Of a DNA stretch of 64,000 nucleotides, positions 8,248 to 16,483 are shown one piece after another (positions within the stretch are counted from its first letter, which is position 1; every line of letters starts with the position of its first letter). The notes beneath the pieces were generated by a model. That model searched no databases. It saw only the letters and a program-made list of their open reading frames with translations, and was not told where the DNA came from. The stretch lies in NCBI RefSeq assembly GCF_038443385.1, contig NZ_CP151726.1, forward strand, positions 7,440,001 through 7,504,000. The letters are read 5' to 3'. Source of the DNA: Stieleria varia (lineage in GTDB: Bacteria; Planctomycetota; Planctomycetia; Pirellulales; Pirellulaceae). Both the position numbers and the translations under genes were made by a program.

Positions 8248-9183
8248 TCAACCGTCGTTGTTTTCTGGGCGTCCTTCGACGTAGACCCAATTGTGGATCG
8301 GAGCCAGGATTTCTTTGACCTCCGCGACCAGTTTTTCGTCCAAAGGTTCGTCCAGCCAATCGCACCACTGGCTGACCCGTTCTGGACTTGCCGACCCGGT
8401 CACACAACTGGCGAAGCTGGGGTGGGCGACCGAGTACTGCAACGCTAATTTCGCGATGTCGGTTCCGGCGTCCTCGCAGTGCTTGGCCGCTTTGGCAGCC
8501 ACGGCACGAACCTCGTCCGTGGTTTTGTGCCACACGGGCAGTGGTGCGTTGGTCAGCAGTCTTGCGGAAAACGGCGCGGCGTTGATCAATCCGACACCGC
8601 GTTGCGAACAGGGCTCGATCAGATCCAACGCCATGTCGTTTTGCAGCGTGTAGTGGTTGTACGTCAACACAACATCCAAGTCCGCGCGAGACATCATTTC
8701 GTGAAAGATCTTCATCGGGTAGCCGCTGACGCCGATGAAACGCACTTTTCCCTTCTCGACTTCCTTTCGCAGCGCCGGGATGGTTTCATCAACAATTTGA
8801 TTCAGGTCCACAAACTCGATGTCGTGGCAAAACACAATGTCGATGTGCTCGACTTGCATCCGCTCCAGCGAGATATCAATGCTTTCGGCGACGCGACGAG
8901 CGCTAAAATCAAAGTGGGCTGGGGCGTAGCGTCCTAGCTTGGTGCTCAGGACGTAAGAGTCGCGAGGAATCTCGGGCAACACCCGCCCCAGCATCACTTC
9001 GCTCATCCCGCGCCCGTAGTACGCCGCCGTGTCGATGTAGTTCATGCCCCGCTCCATCGCCACGTTGACACATCGAAGTGCCTCAGCGACATCGATCGGC
9101 CTGAATTCCGCACCGATGGACGATGCACCAAAGCCGAGTACAGAGAGTTCCAGACCGGTGTTTCCGAGTTTTCGTTTTTCCAT
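8248..9183 (-). CDS. Aldo/keto reductase (sugar dehydrogenase-like)
   Basis: A NAD(P)-dependent oxidoreductase of the aldo/keto reductase superfamily, closest in feel to L-fucose/L-galactose dehydrogenases. From the ATG at 9183 (MEKRKLGNTGLELSVLGFG) it has 311 residues; the frame extends 13 codons upstream without family resemblance. The catalytic set is visible: Asp51 and the Tyr55-56 pair in IDTAAYYG, Lys82 in LSTKLGRY, and His120 in VFCHDIEF. 'GVSGYP' and 'YNHYTLQN' are the next conserved strands. The short tail lacks the long C-terminal loop of mammalian enzymes. Being first in an apparent two-gene unit with the TIM-barrel isomerase, it may feed that enzyme a sugar lactone or keto-sugar (inference). 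Confidence 0.86.
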   Translation of the reverse strand: MEKRKLGNTGLELSVLGFGASSIGAEFRPIDVAEALRCVNVAMERGMNYIDTAAYYGRGMSEVMLGRVLPEIPRDSYVLSTKLGRYAPAHFDFSARRVAESIDISLERMQVEHIDIVFCHDIEFVDLNQIVDETIPALRKEVEKGKVRFIGVSGYPMKIFHEMMSRADLDVVLTYNHYTLQNDMALDLIEPCSQRGVGLINAAPFSARLLTNAPLPVWHKTTDEVRAVAAKAAKHCEDAGTDIAKLALQYSVAHPSFASCVTGSASPERVSQWCDWLDEPLDEKLVAEVKEILAPIHNWVYVEGRPENNDG

Positions 9184-9434
9184 TGCCGCGAGCGAAAGGA
9201 GTGAAGGAAAGAAGGAATTCAATATCGAGACTAGCGTACCAGATTCATTTCTCGTGACAGCCGGCAGAGGCGTCTGAAACGATCGGAACGAGCGGCAAAG
9301 CGATTCGGTACCGCAGGTTTATTGCCTTTGAGACACTTTTTGGGAGCAGTGCCGTTAAGGCGATCGCGTGGGAGGGGGCCGGTATGCGCAAGTTAACGAT
9401 TGGCAATGGCAAGACGTTTGGCGGGGCACGCTAT

Positions 9435-9480
9435 CGACTTGGAAAGTCGAGCGACAATTGTCGTTCGACTTTCCAAGTCG
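9435..9480. repeat. 46-bp near-perfect palindrome of the GACTTGGAAAGTC family
   Basis: Each half is 23 bp and contains CGACTTGGAAAGTCG; the halves meet at CAATTG and differ at one paired position. It sits in a 401-bp spacer (9184-9584) between two same-strand genes; the rest of that spacer shows no gene. Confidence 0.85.
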
Positions 9481-9584
9481 AAAACGAACACCACCATACG
9501 CCCCGAGATGTAACAGTGGACAAGAAACGGCTCAATGAATAACGCCGAAACATCAAGTCAACGACAACGTTTTGACAGACGAGC

Positions 9585-10589
9585 CTATCGCCCTAACTGA
9601 CGCATCACTTTTTGGACGATTTGTTCGATCGTTTGTGTGGGCATGGTCAGGGTGTCGCCCGAGGCGTTGCTACTGGCGTCGGTCAGATGTGCGGCTTCAT
9701 TGACCAACGCGTCGATCTCGCGTTGGGCTGCGGCGACCATGTCACGTTGGCGATCCGACAGCGGTGCGCGTCCTGCGCCAAGGTTCCATCCCCGTGATCT
9801 TGCTCCGGCCCGGAAACCTTCGGGGAACTCGCCTACTGAAATCAGTGCGTCAAACAGCGGCAGCAACTGAAACTGCAGCCGCATGGCTTCATCGATATTC
9901 CCCGACTGAACATTGCGATGGATCGCGCGGGTCAATTCGGGAACCACGCCGCTGGTCGCATTCGTGCCTCCGTCGGCGCCGATGATCAACATCGGTGCCA
10001 GCGAAGCGTCCCATCCGGTGAGGAAACTGAACTCGGGACGCATCGGGCGGATTTGTGAAATCATCCGCATCATGTTTGGCAAATCGCCACTGCTATCTTT
10101 GATGCCGATCACGCGTGGGCACTCCGACGCCAATCGCACCACCGTGCCGACTTCGATCGGTGAAGCGAACAGGGGGATGTTGTAGAGCGTGACGTCGACC
10201 GAGACGGCGTCGGCGATTTCGCGAAAGTAAGCGTAGACGCCTTGTTCGCTGAGTCGGTAATAGAACGGTGCGACGATCGCGACGGCGCGGACCCCCATTT
10301 CGCCGTAAGCATCACAGGCGGCAATCGTTTCTTTGGCATTGGCTTCGGCTGCCCCAGCCAGAATCGGAACACGCCCACGCGTTTGATCGACGACGATCTG
10401 GACGATGCGTCGGCGTTCGTCGGCGGTGAAGCGTACGAACTCGCCGGTGCTGCCGTTGGGATACAGCCCGTCGACGCCCCTTTCGATCAACCAGTCGACA
10501 TAGCCCCTCAAGGTGTCTTCGTCGACTCGCCCCAGTGCATCGACCGGCGTGATGTTGGGCGTCAGGATTCCGGAGATTCGTTCGGACAT
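9585..10589 (-). CDS. Dihydrodipicolinate synthase/N-acetylneuraminate lyase family aldolase
   Basis: A class I aldolase of the DapA/NanA family. The 334 residues include GSTGEF (46-51), the pyruvate-carboxylate binding motif, the catalytic Tyr136 (LYNIP) and the Schiff-base Lys164 (IGIKDSSGD). It is about 40 residues longer than DapA because of a C-terminal tail (about 290-334) rich in Ala, Thr and Gln that ends in an amphipathic helix. The lack of lysine-pathway neighbours and the sequence '[13 protein letters not shown]' point to a sugar-acid or sialic-acid type lyase rather than DapA itself. The ATG at 10589 fits the family N-terminus ([13 protein letters not shown]). AcpS lies upstream in the same direction with a gap of about 90 bases. 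Confidence 0.86.
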   Translation of the reverse strand: MSERISGILTPNITPVDALGRVDEDTLRGYVDWLIERGVDGLYPNGSTGEFVRFTADERRRIVQIVVDQTRGRVPILAGAAEANAKETIAACDAYGEMGVRAVAIVAPFYYRLSEQGVYAYFREIADAVSVDVTLYNIPLFASPIEVGTVVRLASECPRVIGIKDSSGDLPNMMRMISQIRPMRPEFSFLTGWDASLAPMLIIGADGGTNATSGVVPELTRAIHRNVQSGNIDEAMRLQFQLLPLFDALISVGEFPEGFRAGARSRGWNLGAGRAPLSDRQRDMVAAAQREIDALVNEAAHLTDASSNASGDTLTMPTQTIEQIVQKVMRQLGR

Positions 10590-10682
10590 GTGGGGCAGGC
10601 TGGGTCTAGTCGGTCGTGATTTGTTAGTGAATCGGGAATCAGTGAATTGGGAGAAGGCGACACCGAGAACGCATCGCCGAAA

Positions 10683-11072
10683 CTACATCACTTCGTCGTC
10701 GGTTGCGATCACGTAAGCGGTCGCGTGAGTGCGGCAACCGCCCAAGCTGACGTGCAGTTTCTCGACGTCGTTTCGCATCGCGACTTCGGCCGCCGTTCCG
10801 TGCAACACGATCACGGGGCCTTCGGCCGGACGCACTTCCAACTCGATTTCGTTCCAGCGAACACCTTGGCGGCGACATCTCAGTGCCTTCATCGCCGCTT
10901 CCTTGGCCGCCCAGCGGGTGGCAAAATTCAGCGATGCGTTTCCCGAGCCCACACAATAGTCCACTTCATCGGCCGTGTAGACGCGTTCCAAAAATTGTTC
11001 ACCGTGCGTTTCGATCATCGTTGCGATCCGCACAATCTCGACAATTTCGGTACCGATTCCCAGGATTGCCAT
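10683..11072 (-). CDS. acpS: Holo-[acyl-carrier-protein] synthase
   Basis: AcpS moves the 4'-phosphopantetheine group from CoA to a serine of acyl carrier protein, switching on fatty-acid synthesis. The 129-residue size fits. The N-terminal motif reads ILGIGTEIVEIVRI where most AcpS enzymes have GTDIVEI, so the first magnesium ligand is Glu instead of Asp. The second motif, FATRWAAKEAAMKAL, keeps the metal-binding Glu. 'LHVSLGGCRTHATAYVIA' is the usual last strand (commonly SISH). The gene lies between trpS and the DapA-like gene, all on the minus strand, with a gap of 43 bases after trpS; joint transcription is plausible. Confidence 0.92.
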   Translation of the reverse strand: MAILGIGTEIVEIVRIATMIETHGEQFLERVYTADEVDYCVGSGNASLNFATRWAAKEAAMKALRCRRQGVRWNEIELEVRPAEGPVIVLHGTAAEVAMRNDVEKLHVSLGGCRTHATAYVIATDDEVM

Positions 11073-11115
11073 ATGTTGCGTTCCAGCCGTTTGCGTTTTG
11101 AGCTCTCGTGAGCCT

Positions 11116-12141
11116 TTATCTTAGCCCGCAAGCCGATTGGGCGCGGCCCAAGACTTTTGCGGCGACATTGCGAGCCTTTTCCGCTCCCTCTGCAAGCACT
11201 TGGTGGACGTAATCCACATTCTGTTCCAATTCTGCACGTTTTTCTCGGGCGTCGGCAAAGTAGGCTTCACTGGATTGGGCGATCGCCTTCTTGACGTCCC
11301 CGTAGCCGAAGCCTCCACGTCGGTACATCGCGGCCATCGCATCGATCTCGTCCGGGTTGCCGAATAATCGGAACAGTTGGAACAAGTGGTCGTCCTCGGG
11401 TTCTTTGGGATCCTCCATCGGCCGACTGTCCGTCGTGATCCTCATGATCTGTTTGCTGATTTTTTTCACTTCGCCGAACAGCGGCAGCGTGTTGTCGTAG
11501 CTCTTGCTCATCTTTTCGCCGTCGGTGCCCGGTACTTTGGCGCTGGCGTCCAACACATTGGCTTTCGGCAAGACAAAGGTGTCGCCGAACTGATGGTTGA
11601 AACGACTAGCGATGTCGCGGCATACCTCGATGTGCTGAACTTGATCGGCACCCACCGGCACCAGTTGGCTGTCATAGGCAAGGATGTCTGCGGCTTGCAA
11701 AACCGGATAAGTAAACAACCCCACGTCGGCCGGCAATCCTTTCTCAACCTTTTCTTTGTACGCCACGCAGCGTTGCAGCAATCCCATCGGCGTGCCGCTG
11801 AGCAGCAGCCAGCACAATTCGCTGACCTCGGGGATGTGCGACTGAACGAACAAGGTTGCTTTGGTCGGGTCCAGTCCCAACGCCAGCAGATCCATCGCGG
11901 TGTCGAGCACATTCTGACGCAGCACGGCGGCGTCTCGAACGGTGGTCAATGCGTGCAGGTCGGCGATGAAGTAGTAGCCTTCATTGGCCTCTTGCAGATC
12001 GATGTACTGACGGATCGCGCCGAAGTAGTTGCCCCAGTGCGGTCGTCCGGTCGGCTGGATCCCTGAGAGAACGCGTAAGGGACCCTTGGCGGATTTCTCG
12101 GTTGGCTCGGATGGGGACACGGGACGATCAGCGGACGACAT
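11116..12141 (-). CDS. trpS: Tryptophanyl-tRNA synthetase
   Basis: Class I aminoacyl-tRNA synthetase charging tRNA-Trp. I start at the ATG at 12141 (MSSADRPVSPSEPTEKSAKG), which has GAGG about ten bases upstream; the frame is open to 12324 but the extra residues look unlike TrpRS. The 341-residue protein shows the HIGH-type motif as PTGRPHWGNYFGA, the tryptophan-pocket region 'VGADQVQHIEVCRDIASRFN' and the KMSKS loop in GEKMSKSYDN. A 20-residue Ser/Pro-rich leader precedes the catalytic domain. No leader peptide or T-box was recognised upstream (12142-12431). Confidence 0.94.
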   Translation of the reverse strand: MSSADRPVSPSEPTEKSAKGPLRVLSGIQPTGRPHWGNYFGAIRQYIDLQEANEGYYFIADLHALTTVRDAAVLRQNVLDTAMDLLALGLDPTKATLFVQSHIPEVSELCWLLLSGTPMGLLQRCVAYKEKVEKGLPADVGLFTYPVLQAADILAYDSQLVPVGADQVQHIEVCRDIASRFNHQFGDTFVLPKANVLDASAKVPGTDGEKMSKSYDNTLPLFGEVKKISKQIMRITTDSRPMEDPKEPEDDHLFQLFRLFGNPDEIDAMAAMYRRGGFGYGDVKKAIAQSSEAYFADAREKRAELEQNVDYVHQVLAEGAEKARNVAAKVLGRAQSACGLR

Positions 12142-12431
12142 GAAAGAATCCTCAAACGGATCTTCCGAGCATTGCTGTCGTCGTAACGATTCGACAGGAC
12201 GCTCGGAATGGGGCAGCAATTTAGGACCGAGAATTGTGGTCGATTCGACGCAGAAAACAACGCCGGGAGCGGCAAGCGACTGATTTGCGTGCATTTCCTG
12301 GGAATTACACCTTGGGGAATCCACGCCAACGGTGCGAAAACCCGGCCGGGGTACGTAGAATCAACGAATGCCATCCGTGGCGAAACGCTTTGCTGCTGTC
12401 TTATCTAATCCAACCTCCCTGAGAGCTTGTC

Positions 12432-14213
12432 ATGCTGATTCGTTGCCTATTGATTGCCATCGTTGTCGTCGCGACCTGGAGCGGAGCGGCCCGCACCGGT
12501 TCGGCGCAGAACGGCCAATTGATCGAAGGACTCTTTCGGACGTTGGCGGAAAGTCAACTCGAACGCGAGCGACAGAAACGTGCCGAAGCCGAAGAGCGGG
12601 CGCGACGCGAAGCAATCCAACGCGAACAAGAATCCAGGCGGGATCCGTACGAAGTGCGTTTGCCCAGTGGATTCGGTGTCCCGCAACCGAACTTGCCCGC
12701 ACGTCCGCCAGTTGGCACGCCTCCTGGGGCTCCCATCAGGCCGGATCGCGGGCCGGAATTAGGCTCGATCAATGTGCGGAGTGAAAAGGCGGCCCAGTAC
12801 GCGCAGAACCTGGTTGCGTTCAATCAATCGTATTCGCAATTGGTCGCCGAGTTGCGTTCTGCCGCGACGCGAAACGCTGAACTGCGTACGTTGATGCCAC
12901 AAGTCTATGAGGTTTCCGCATCGGGACGAACGTTGCTCAGGCAGTGCGATGGACTGAGCGTTCTCTCGCCAATCATTCCCAGCCATCAGGAATGGGACAG
13001 TCGCTGGCGTAACATTTCGTTTCAACTGCGCAGGGTCGGTGGGCTGAGCGACAGTTGCAACGATGCCATTCGCACGTGTGATCAACTTTGCACTGCCATG
13101 AGCAGACAACTGAACATCCAACCACAGTTCGATCGGATCGCGTTACGAGATCAAATGACGACCGCTGCGGCGCACATGCAAACTTTGATGGACGATTTGG
13201 AACTGTCTTCGATTCCGCGGGACCAGTGCCATCGGCTGGAGCATGACTGTCGATTGTTGAGGCAGCAACTGCTGGCCGATGCACAACGGATCGACCGCTA
13301 CGGGTACAACGAATGCGTTTCCAAGTTCAGTGACTTTGCCTCCCGTTGGCGAGCGTTCGGCGCGCAGGCCTACGCGTTGGGCGACGCGCACATCGCTCGA
13401 CGTTTGGATCGGATCAGCGAGTGTGGCGAAGCGACTTATGAATTGTTGTGGATCCCGCCGCCGTCGTCGGTGACCGAAATCGGTCCAATCGCGACACGGC
13501 TGAAACAGAAGTTGGATTTGGTGACGGAAAAGATGACGCTGCGGGCGCTGACCAGCCTGCCGCCGGGTGATCAAGTCCGAGTGTTGGAATCGGTGCGCCA
13601 GTTGACCCAGCAGTCCGTACGCTTCACCAACCTCGCCACTTCGTCGCGTCCTCAACGAGCAGAATTGCAGTCGGCCTTCCGATCACTCGATGAAACCTGG
13701 TGTGCCGGGCAGCCTTTGTTCGTCAGGATTCCCACGGTCAACTTGGGGCACGTGGCCGAGATCAACCGAAGCTGCGAGCAACTGCGCGAAGCGTTGAACT
13801 TGCGTGCCGACTATGCGTCGCCGGTACGGTTGGCGGATTTGGTGCACTCGGCTGCGGCGTTGGAGGGGACCGCAGAGGTATTGCGTGACCATGTGTTGCG
13901 AAATCAGCGATACTTTCAGCCGAACGAGTTTCGGGCTGGGATCACCGAAAACGTGCAGAGTTTTTATCGCCATGCAAAAGAAGTCCACGAGTTGCTCAGC
14001 CGCGGTGACCGTATGAACGACCGCCGGCACATGGCGGAACTGCAGGAGGAGACTGGTCACCTGCTGGAGGATTGGAACCAATTGGCGCCGCAGCTCAGTC
14101 AGATTCAGAATCATGGGTTGTCGGGGCCGCGTGCCACCCAGATCCAGCAAACCGGGCAGGAGGCCGTCCCACCGATCGCTCAGCTCGCAGCCGCGTTGCT
14201 GGACCAAAGCTGA
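12432..14213 (+). CDS. Secreted alpha-helical protein of unknown function
   Basis: A 593-residue protein with a signal peptide (MLIRCLLIAIVVVATWSGAA, cleavage likely after 'GSAQ'). A charged coiled coil follows (about 40-75, rich in Glu, Arg and Ala), then a Pro-rich linker (about 78-112) and a long helical region to the end, with frequent Leu/Arg/Gln and several Cys residues (for example in 'LRQCDGLSVL' and 'SDSCNDAIRTCDQLC') that could form disulphides outside the membrane. I recognise no enzyme motif or family. Downstream, ispG lies in the same direction after a 240-bp spacer with a strong hairpin, so it is probably a separate transcript. Confidence 0.75.
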   Translation: MLIRCLLIAIVVVATWSGAARTGSAQNGQLIEGLFRTLAESQLERERQKRAEAEERARREAIQREQESRRDPYEVRLPSGFGVPQPNLPARPPVGTPPGAPIRPDRGPELGSINVRSEKAAQYAQNLVAFNQSYSQLVAELRSAATRNAELRTLMPQVYEVSASGRTLLRQCDGLSVLSPIIPSHQEWDSRWRNISFQLRRVGGLSDSCNDAIRTCDQLCTAMSRQLNIQPQFDRIALRDQMTTAAAHMQTLMDDLELSSIPRDQCHRLEHDCRLLRQQLLADAQRIDRYGYNECVSKFSDFASRWRAFGAQAYALGDAHIARRLDRISECGEATYELLWIPPPSSVTEIGPIATRLKQKLDLVTEKMTLRALTSLPPGDQVRVLESVRQLTQQSVRFTNLATSSRPQRAELQSAFRSLDETWCAGQPLFVRIPTVNLGHVAEINRSCEQLREALNLRADYASPVRLADLVHSAAALEGTAEVLRDHVLRNQRYFQPNEFRAGITENVQSFYRHAKEVHELLSRGDRMNDRRHMAELQEETGHLLEDWNQLAPQLSQIQNHGLSGPRATQIQQTGQEAVPPIAQLAAALLDQS

Positions 14214-14299
14214 GGGCGGGCGTGCCGAAACGAAATCGGATCTCGGCTGGTTGAAACCTTGGCGTTGCCGTATCGTTTGATGGTGGCCGGGGCGACAGC

Positions 14300-14326
14300 T
14301 GAGCCGTGACGCGTAAGCGGCCGGGC
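14300..14326. repeat. Copy of the GACGCGTAAGCGGCCGGGC repeat
   Basis: This stretch (TGAGCCGTGACGCGTAAGCG then GCCGGGC) recurs at 37765-37792, where it sits inside a nested insertion. Only one arm is seen here. Confidence 0.55.
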
Positions 14327-14362
14327 CAAAGACCAAGCAGAAAACAAGCGTCCGATCAAAAG

Positions 14363-14417
14363 GTAGTGGACGAGGTAACGAGTCCTACAAGCTGGGAATC
14401 GTTACCTCGTCCACTAC
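14363..14417. terminator. Perfect 19-bp inverted repeat before ispG
   Basis: Arms 14363-14381 (GTAGTGGACGAGGTAACGA) and 14399-14417 are exact complements with a 17-nt loop. No T-run follows, so it is either a REP-type hairpin or a Rho-independent stop lacking the U tract. A related, longer-loop hairpin lies at 30784-30858. Confidence 0.55.
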
Positions 14418-14453
14418 GACAGTCATTTCCAGTTCCCACTCACGTTTCATCCT

Positions 14454-15587
14454 ATGACCATCGAGCGTAACACGACACGCGAAGTCAAGATCGGTTCCAT
14501 CTGCGTCGGCAACCACAACCCGATTGCCGTTCAGAGCATGACGGCGACGAAGACACAGAATATCGATGCCACTGTCCAGCAGGCCGAAGCGTTGCGGGCG
14601 GCCGGTGCAGGTGTTGTCCGAATCGCCGTTGACAGCGACAAAGATGCCGCAGCCTTGGCTGAGATTCGCAGACAAACCACGGCGAACTTGGCCGTCGATC
14701 TGCAGGAGAACTTTCGTCTCGCCCAAATCGTCGCACCAAACGTGGACAAGATCCGGTACAACCCCGGACACTTGTACCATCATCAACGCGACAAGCCGTG
14801 GCAGGACAAAGTTCGGTTCATCATCGACCAAGCCGTCGAGCACGACTGTGCCATCCGCATTGGTGTCAATTGCGGCAGCGTCGATCCGGACAAGAAAGAA
14901 AAGTATGATCCGGAGGACTCGATCACCCCGATGCTCGAAAGTGCGTTGGAGCATTGCGACTTCGTCGATTCGCTCGGATTTCATCGCTACGTCGTTTCAC
15001 TCAAAGACAGTGATCCGCAGAAAGTGATTGAAGTCAATCGTCGGTTTGCCGAGCGGCGTCCCGATGTGCCTTTGCATTTGGGGGTCACCGAAGCAGGCAT
15101 GCCTCCGGATGGGATCATCAAGACTCGGATCGCCTTTGAACAGTTGATCGGCCACGGCATCGGCGACACCGTGCGTGTCTCGCTGACCGTGCCCAATCCA
15201 CGCAAACCGGAAGAAATTCAGGCGGGATTGCAGATCATTGAAGACATCCATGCCGGTCGCGTGCGCACGGTGGTGAAGCTGAATGACCATTCGCTGAACA
15301 TCATCAGTTGTCCGAGTTGCTCACGCGTGGAGAACGAGGCGTTCATCGATTTGGCGCAAAGCGTGAAAGAAATGTCCGCGTATGCCAAGGATTACGACAT
15401 CACGATCGCCGTCATGGGCTGTCGGGTGAACGGTCCCGGCGAAACCGACGACGCAGACCTGGGGCTTTGGTGTGGTCCTGCGAAAGTCAATCTGAAACGT
15501 GGAACGGAAGCCTTGGGGGCGTTCGGCTACGACGAAATCCTGCCACGTCTGAAGCAAGAACTCGATCAACTGATCGCGTCCAAGTGA
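14454..15587 (+). CDS. ispG: 4-hydroxy-3-methylbut-2-enyl diphosphate synthase
   Basis: IspG (GcpE) reduces 2-C-methylerythritol-2,4-cyclodiphosphate to HMBPP in the MEP isoprenoid pathway, using a [4Fe-4S] cluster. The 377 residues match the short bacterial form with one TIM barrel plus reductase domain. Cluster ligands are visible as Cys286 and Cys289 (IISCPSCSR) and Cys323 ([11 protein letters not shown]). N-terminal '[18 protein letters not shown]' and '[14 protein letters not shown]' fit the barrel start. The ATG at 14454 directly begins the family homology. surE follows in the same direction after 30 bases. Confidence 0.95.
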   Translation: MTIERNTTREVKIGSICVGNHNPIAVQSMTATKTQNIDATVQQAEALRAAGAGVVRIAVDSDKDAAALAEIRRQTTANLAVDLQENFRLAQIVAPNVDKIRYNPGHLYHHQRDKPWQDKVRFIIDQAVEHDCAIRIGVNCGSVDPDKKEKYDPEDSITPMLESALEHCDFVDSLGFHRYVVSLKDSDPQKVIEVNRRFAERRPDVPLHLGVTEAGMPPDGIIKTRIAFEQLIGHGIGDTVRVSLTVPNPRKPEEIQAGLQIIEDIHAGRVRTVVKLNDHSLNIISCPSCSRVENEAFIDLAQSVKEMSAYAKDYDITIAVMGCRVNGPGETDDADLGLWCGPAKVNLKRGTEALGAFGYDEILPRLKQELDQLIASK

Positions 15588-15617
15588 ACCTGAGAAACCA
15601 GTCGGATTTCAGTTGTT

Positions 15618-16394
15618 TTGAATGTTCTGCTCACCAATGACGACGGGATCGACGCGCCGGGTTTGACGACGCTGCATCGATGCGTTACCGAAACCTTGGG
15701 GGACCAAGTTTCTCAGCTCGTTGTCGTCGCGCCCGACCGCGGACGGAGCGAGTGTTCGCACAGTGTGACGACGGGTGAGGACCTGTACATCGAAGAGATC
15801 CGACCGGGTTGGTTTGCGCTCAATGGGACGCCGGTGGACTGTTTGCGAGCCGCACTGTTCGGTTTGAAGTTCGAGCCTGACTTTGTTTTGTCGGGCGTCA
15901 ACGCCGGTGCCAACTTGGGTGTCAATCTGATGGTCAGCGGTACGTTTGCCGCAGCCAGGGAGTCGGCAACGTTGGGCGTACCGGCGATGGCGGTTTCGCA
16001 CTACCGACGACACGATGTCGCCAAGACTTGGGACCACGTGCCACGTTGGGTAGAGCAGACATTAAAGGAGTTCGCCGAAGTCGCACTTCGGTACCGGCAG
16101 GCCAAGAACGTGACCGACGAAGCGAAGACGCCGCCTCTGTGGAACGTCAACTTGCCCGCCGTGGATCCGTCGACACCGAGCGTTCCCCGGGAAAGATGCC
16201 CGGTGGACTGCAACCCGATCACACGGACGGCGACTATCGATGAAGGTCGCGTCGTGTACGAATTGGATTTCCACGGTCGACCGAGAAGTCGTGGAAGCGA
16301 TGTGGAGCGTTGCTTCGCAGGCTCACTGACCATCAGCGATCTGTCCCCGTTCTTTCGTACGTTAGCCTCTCGTACGTCAGGCTTTCTAGCCTGA
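15618..16394 (+). CDS. surE: 5'/3'-nucleotidase (stationary-phase survival protein)
   Basis: SurE removes phosphate from nucleoside monophosphates. The TTG at 15618 starts the sequence at the family N-terminus MNVLLTNDDGIDAPGL, which carries the two metal-binding Asp residues. 'APDRGRSECSHSVTTG' (the Ser loop) and 'VLSGVNAGANLGVNLMVSGT' (Asn ligand) complete the active site. Length is 258 residues, in the normal range. The last residues (RTSGFLA) and the TGA stop are encoded by a palindromic repeat (16376-16395), so the natural C-terminus was probably altered by that element's arrival. It is downstream of ispG and convergent with the PQQ/EF-hand gene. Confidence 0.93.
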   Translation: MNVLLTNDDGIDAPGLTTLHRCVTETLGDQVSQLVVVAPDRGRSECSHSVTTGEDLYIEEIRPGWFALNGTPVDCLRAALFGLKFEPDFVLSGVNAGANLGVNLMVSGTFAAARESATLGVPAMAVSHYRRHDVAKTWDHVPRWVEQTLKEFAEVALRYRQAKNVTDEAKTPPLWNVNLPAVDPSTPSVPRERCPVDCNPITRTATIDEGRVVYELDFHGRPRSRGSDVERCFAGSLTISDLSPFFRTLASRTSGFLA

Positions 16395-16458
16395 CTTACT
16401 GCCGGCTCATGTCAGGCTAGAAAGCCTGACGTACGTAAGTCAGGCTAGAAAGCCTGAC
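16376..16458. repeat. Three palindromes of the GTCAGGCT(TTCT)AGCCTGAC family
   Basis: Copies at 16376-16395, 16411-16430 and 16439-16458 are 20-bp hairpins with a four-base loop; most are bordered by GTAC. The first overlaps the 3' end of surE. They fill the gap between two convergent genes and could stop transcription from both sides. Confidence 0.85.
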
Positions 16459-16483
16459 GTACATAGAAACCCTGACGTACTTT

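Noticed and set aside
14214-14453. Riboswitch or leader before ispG
   Set aside because: The only structure is a perfect hairpin also found elsewhere as a repeat; no conserved riboswitch core was recognised.
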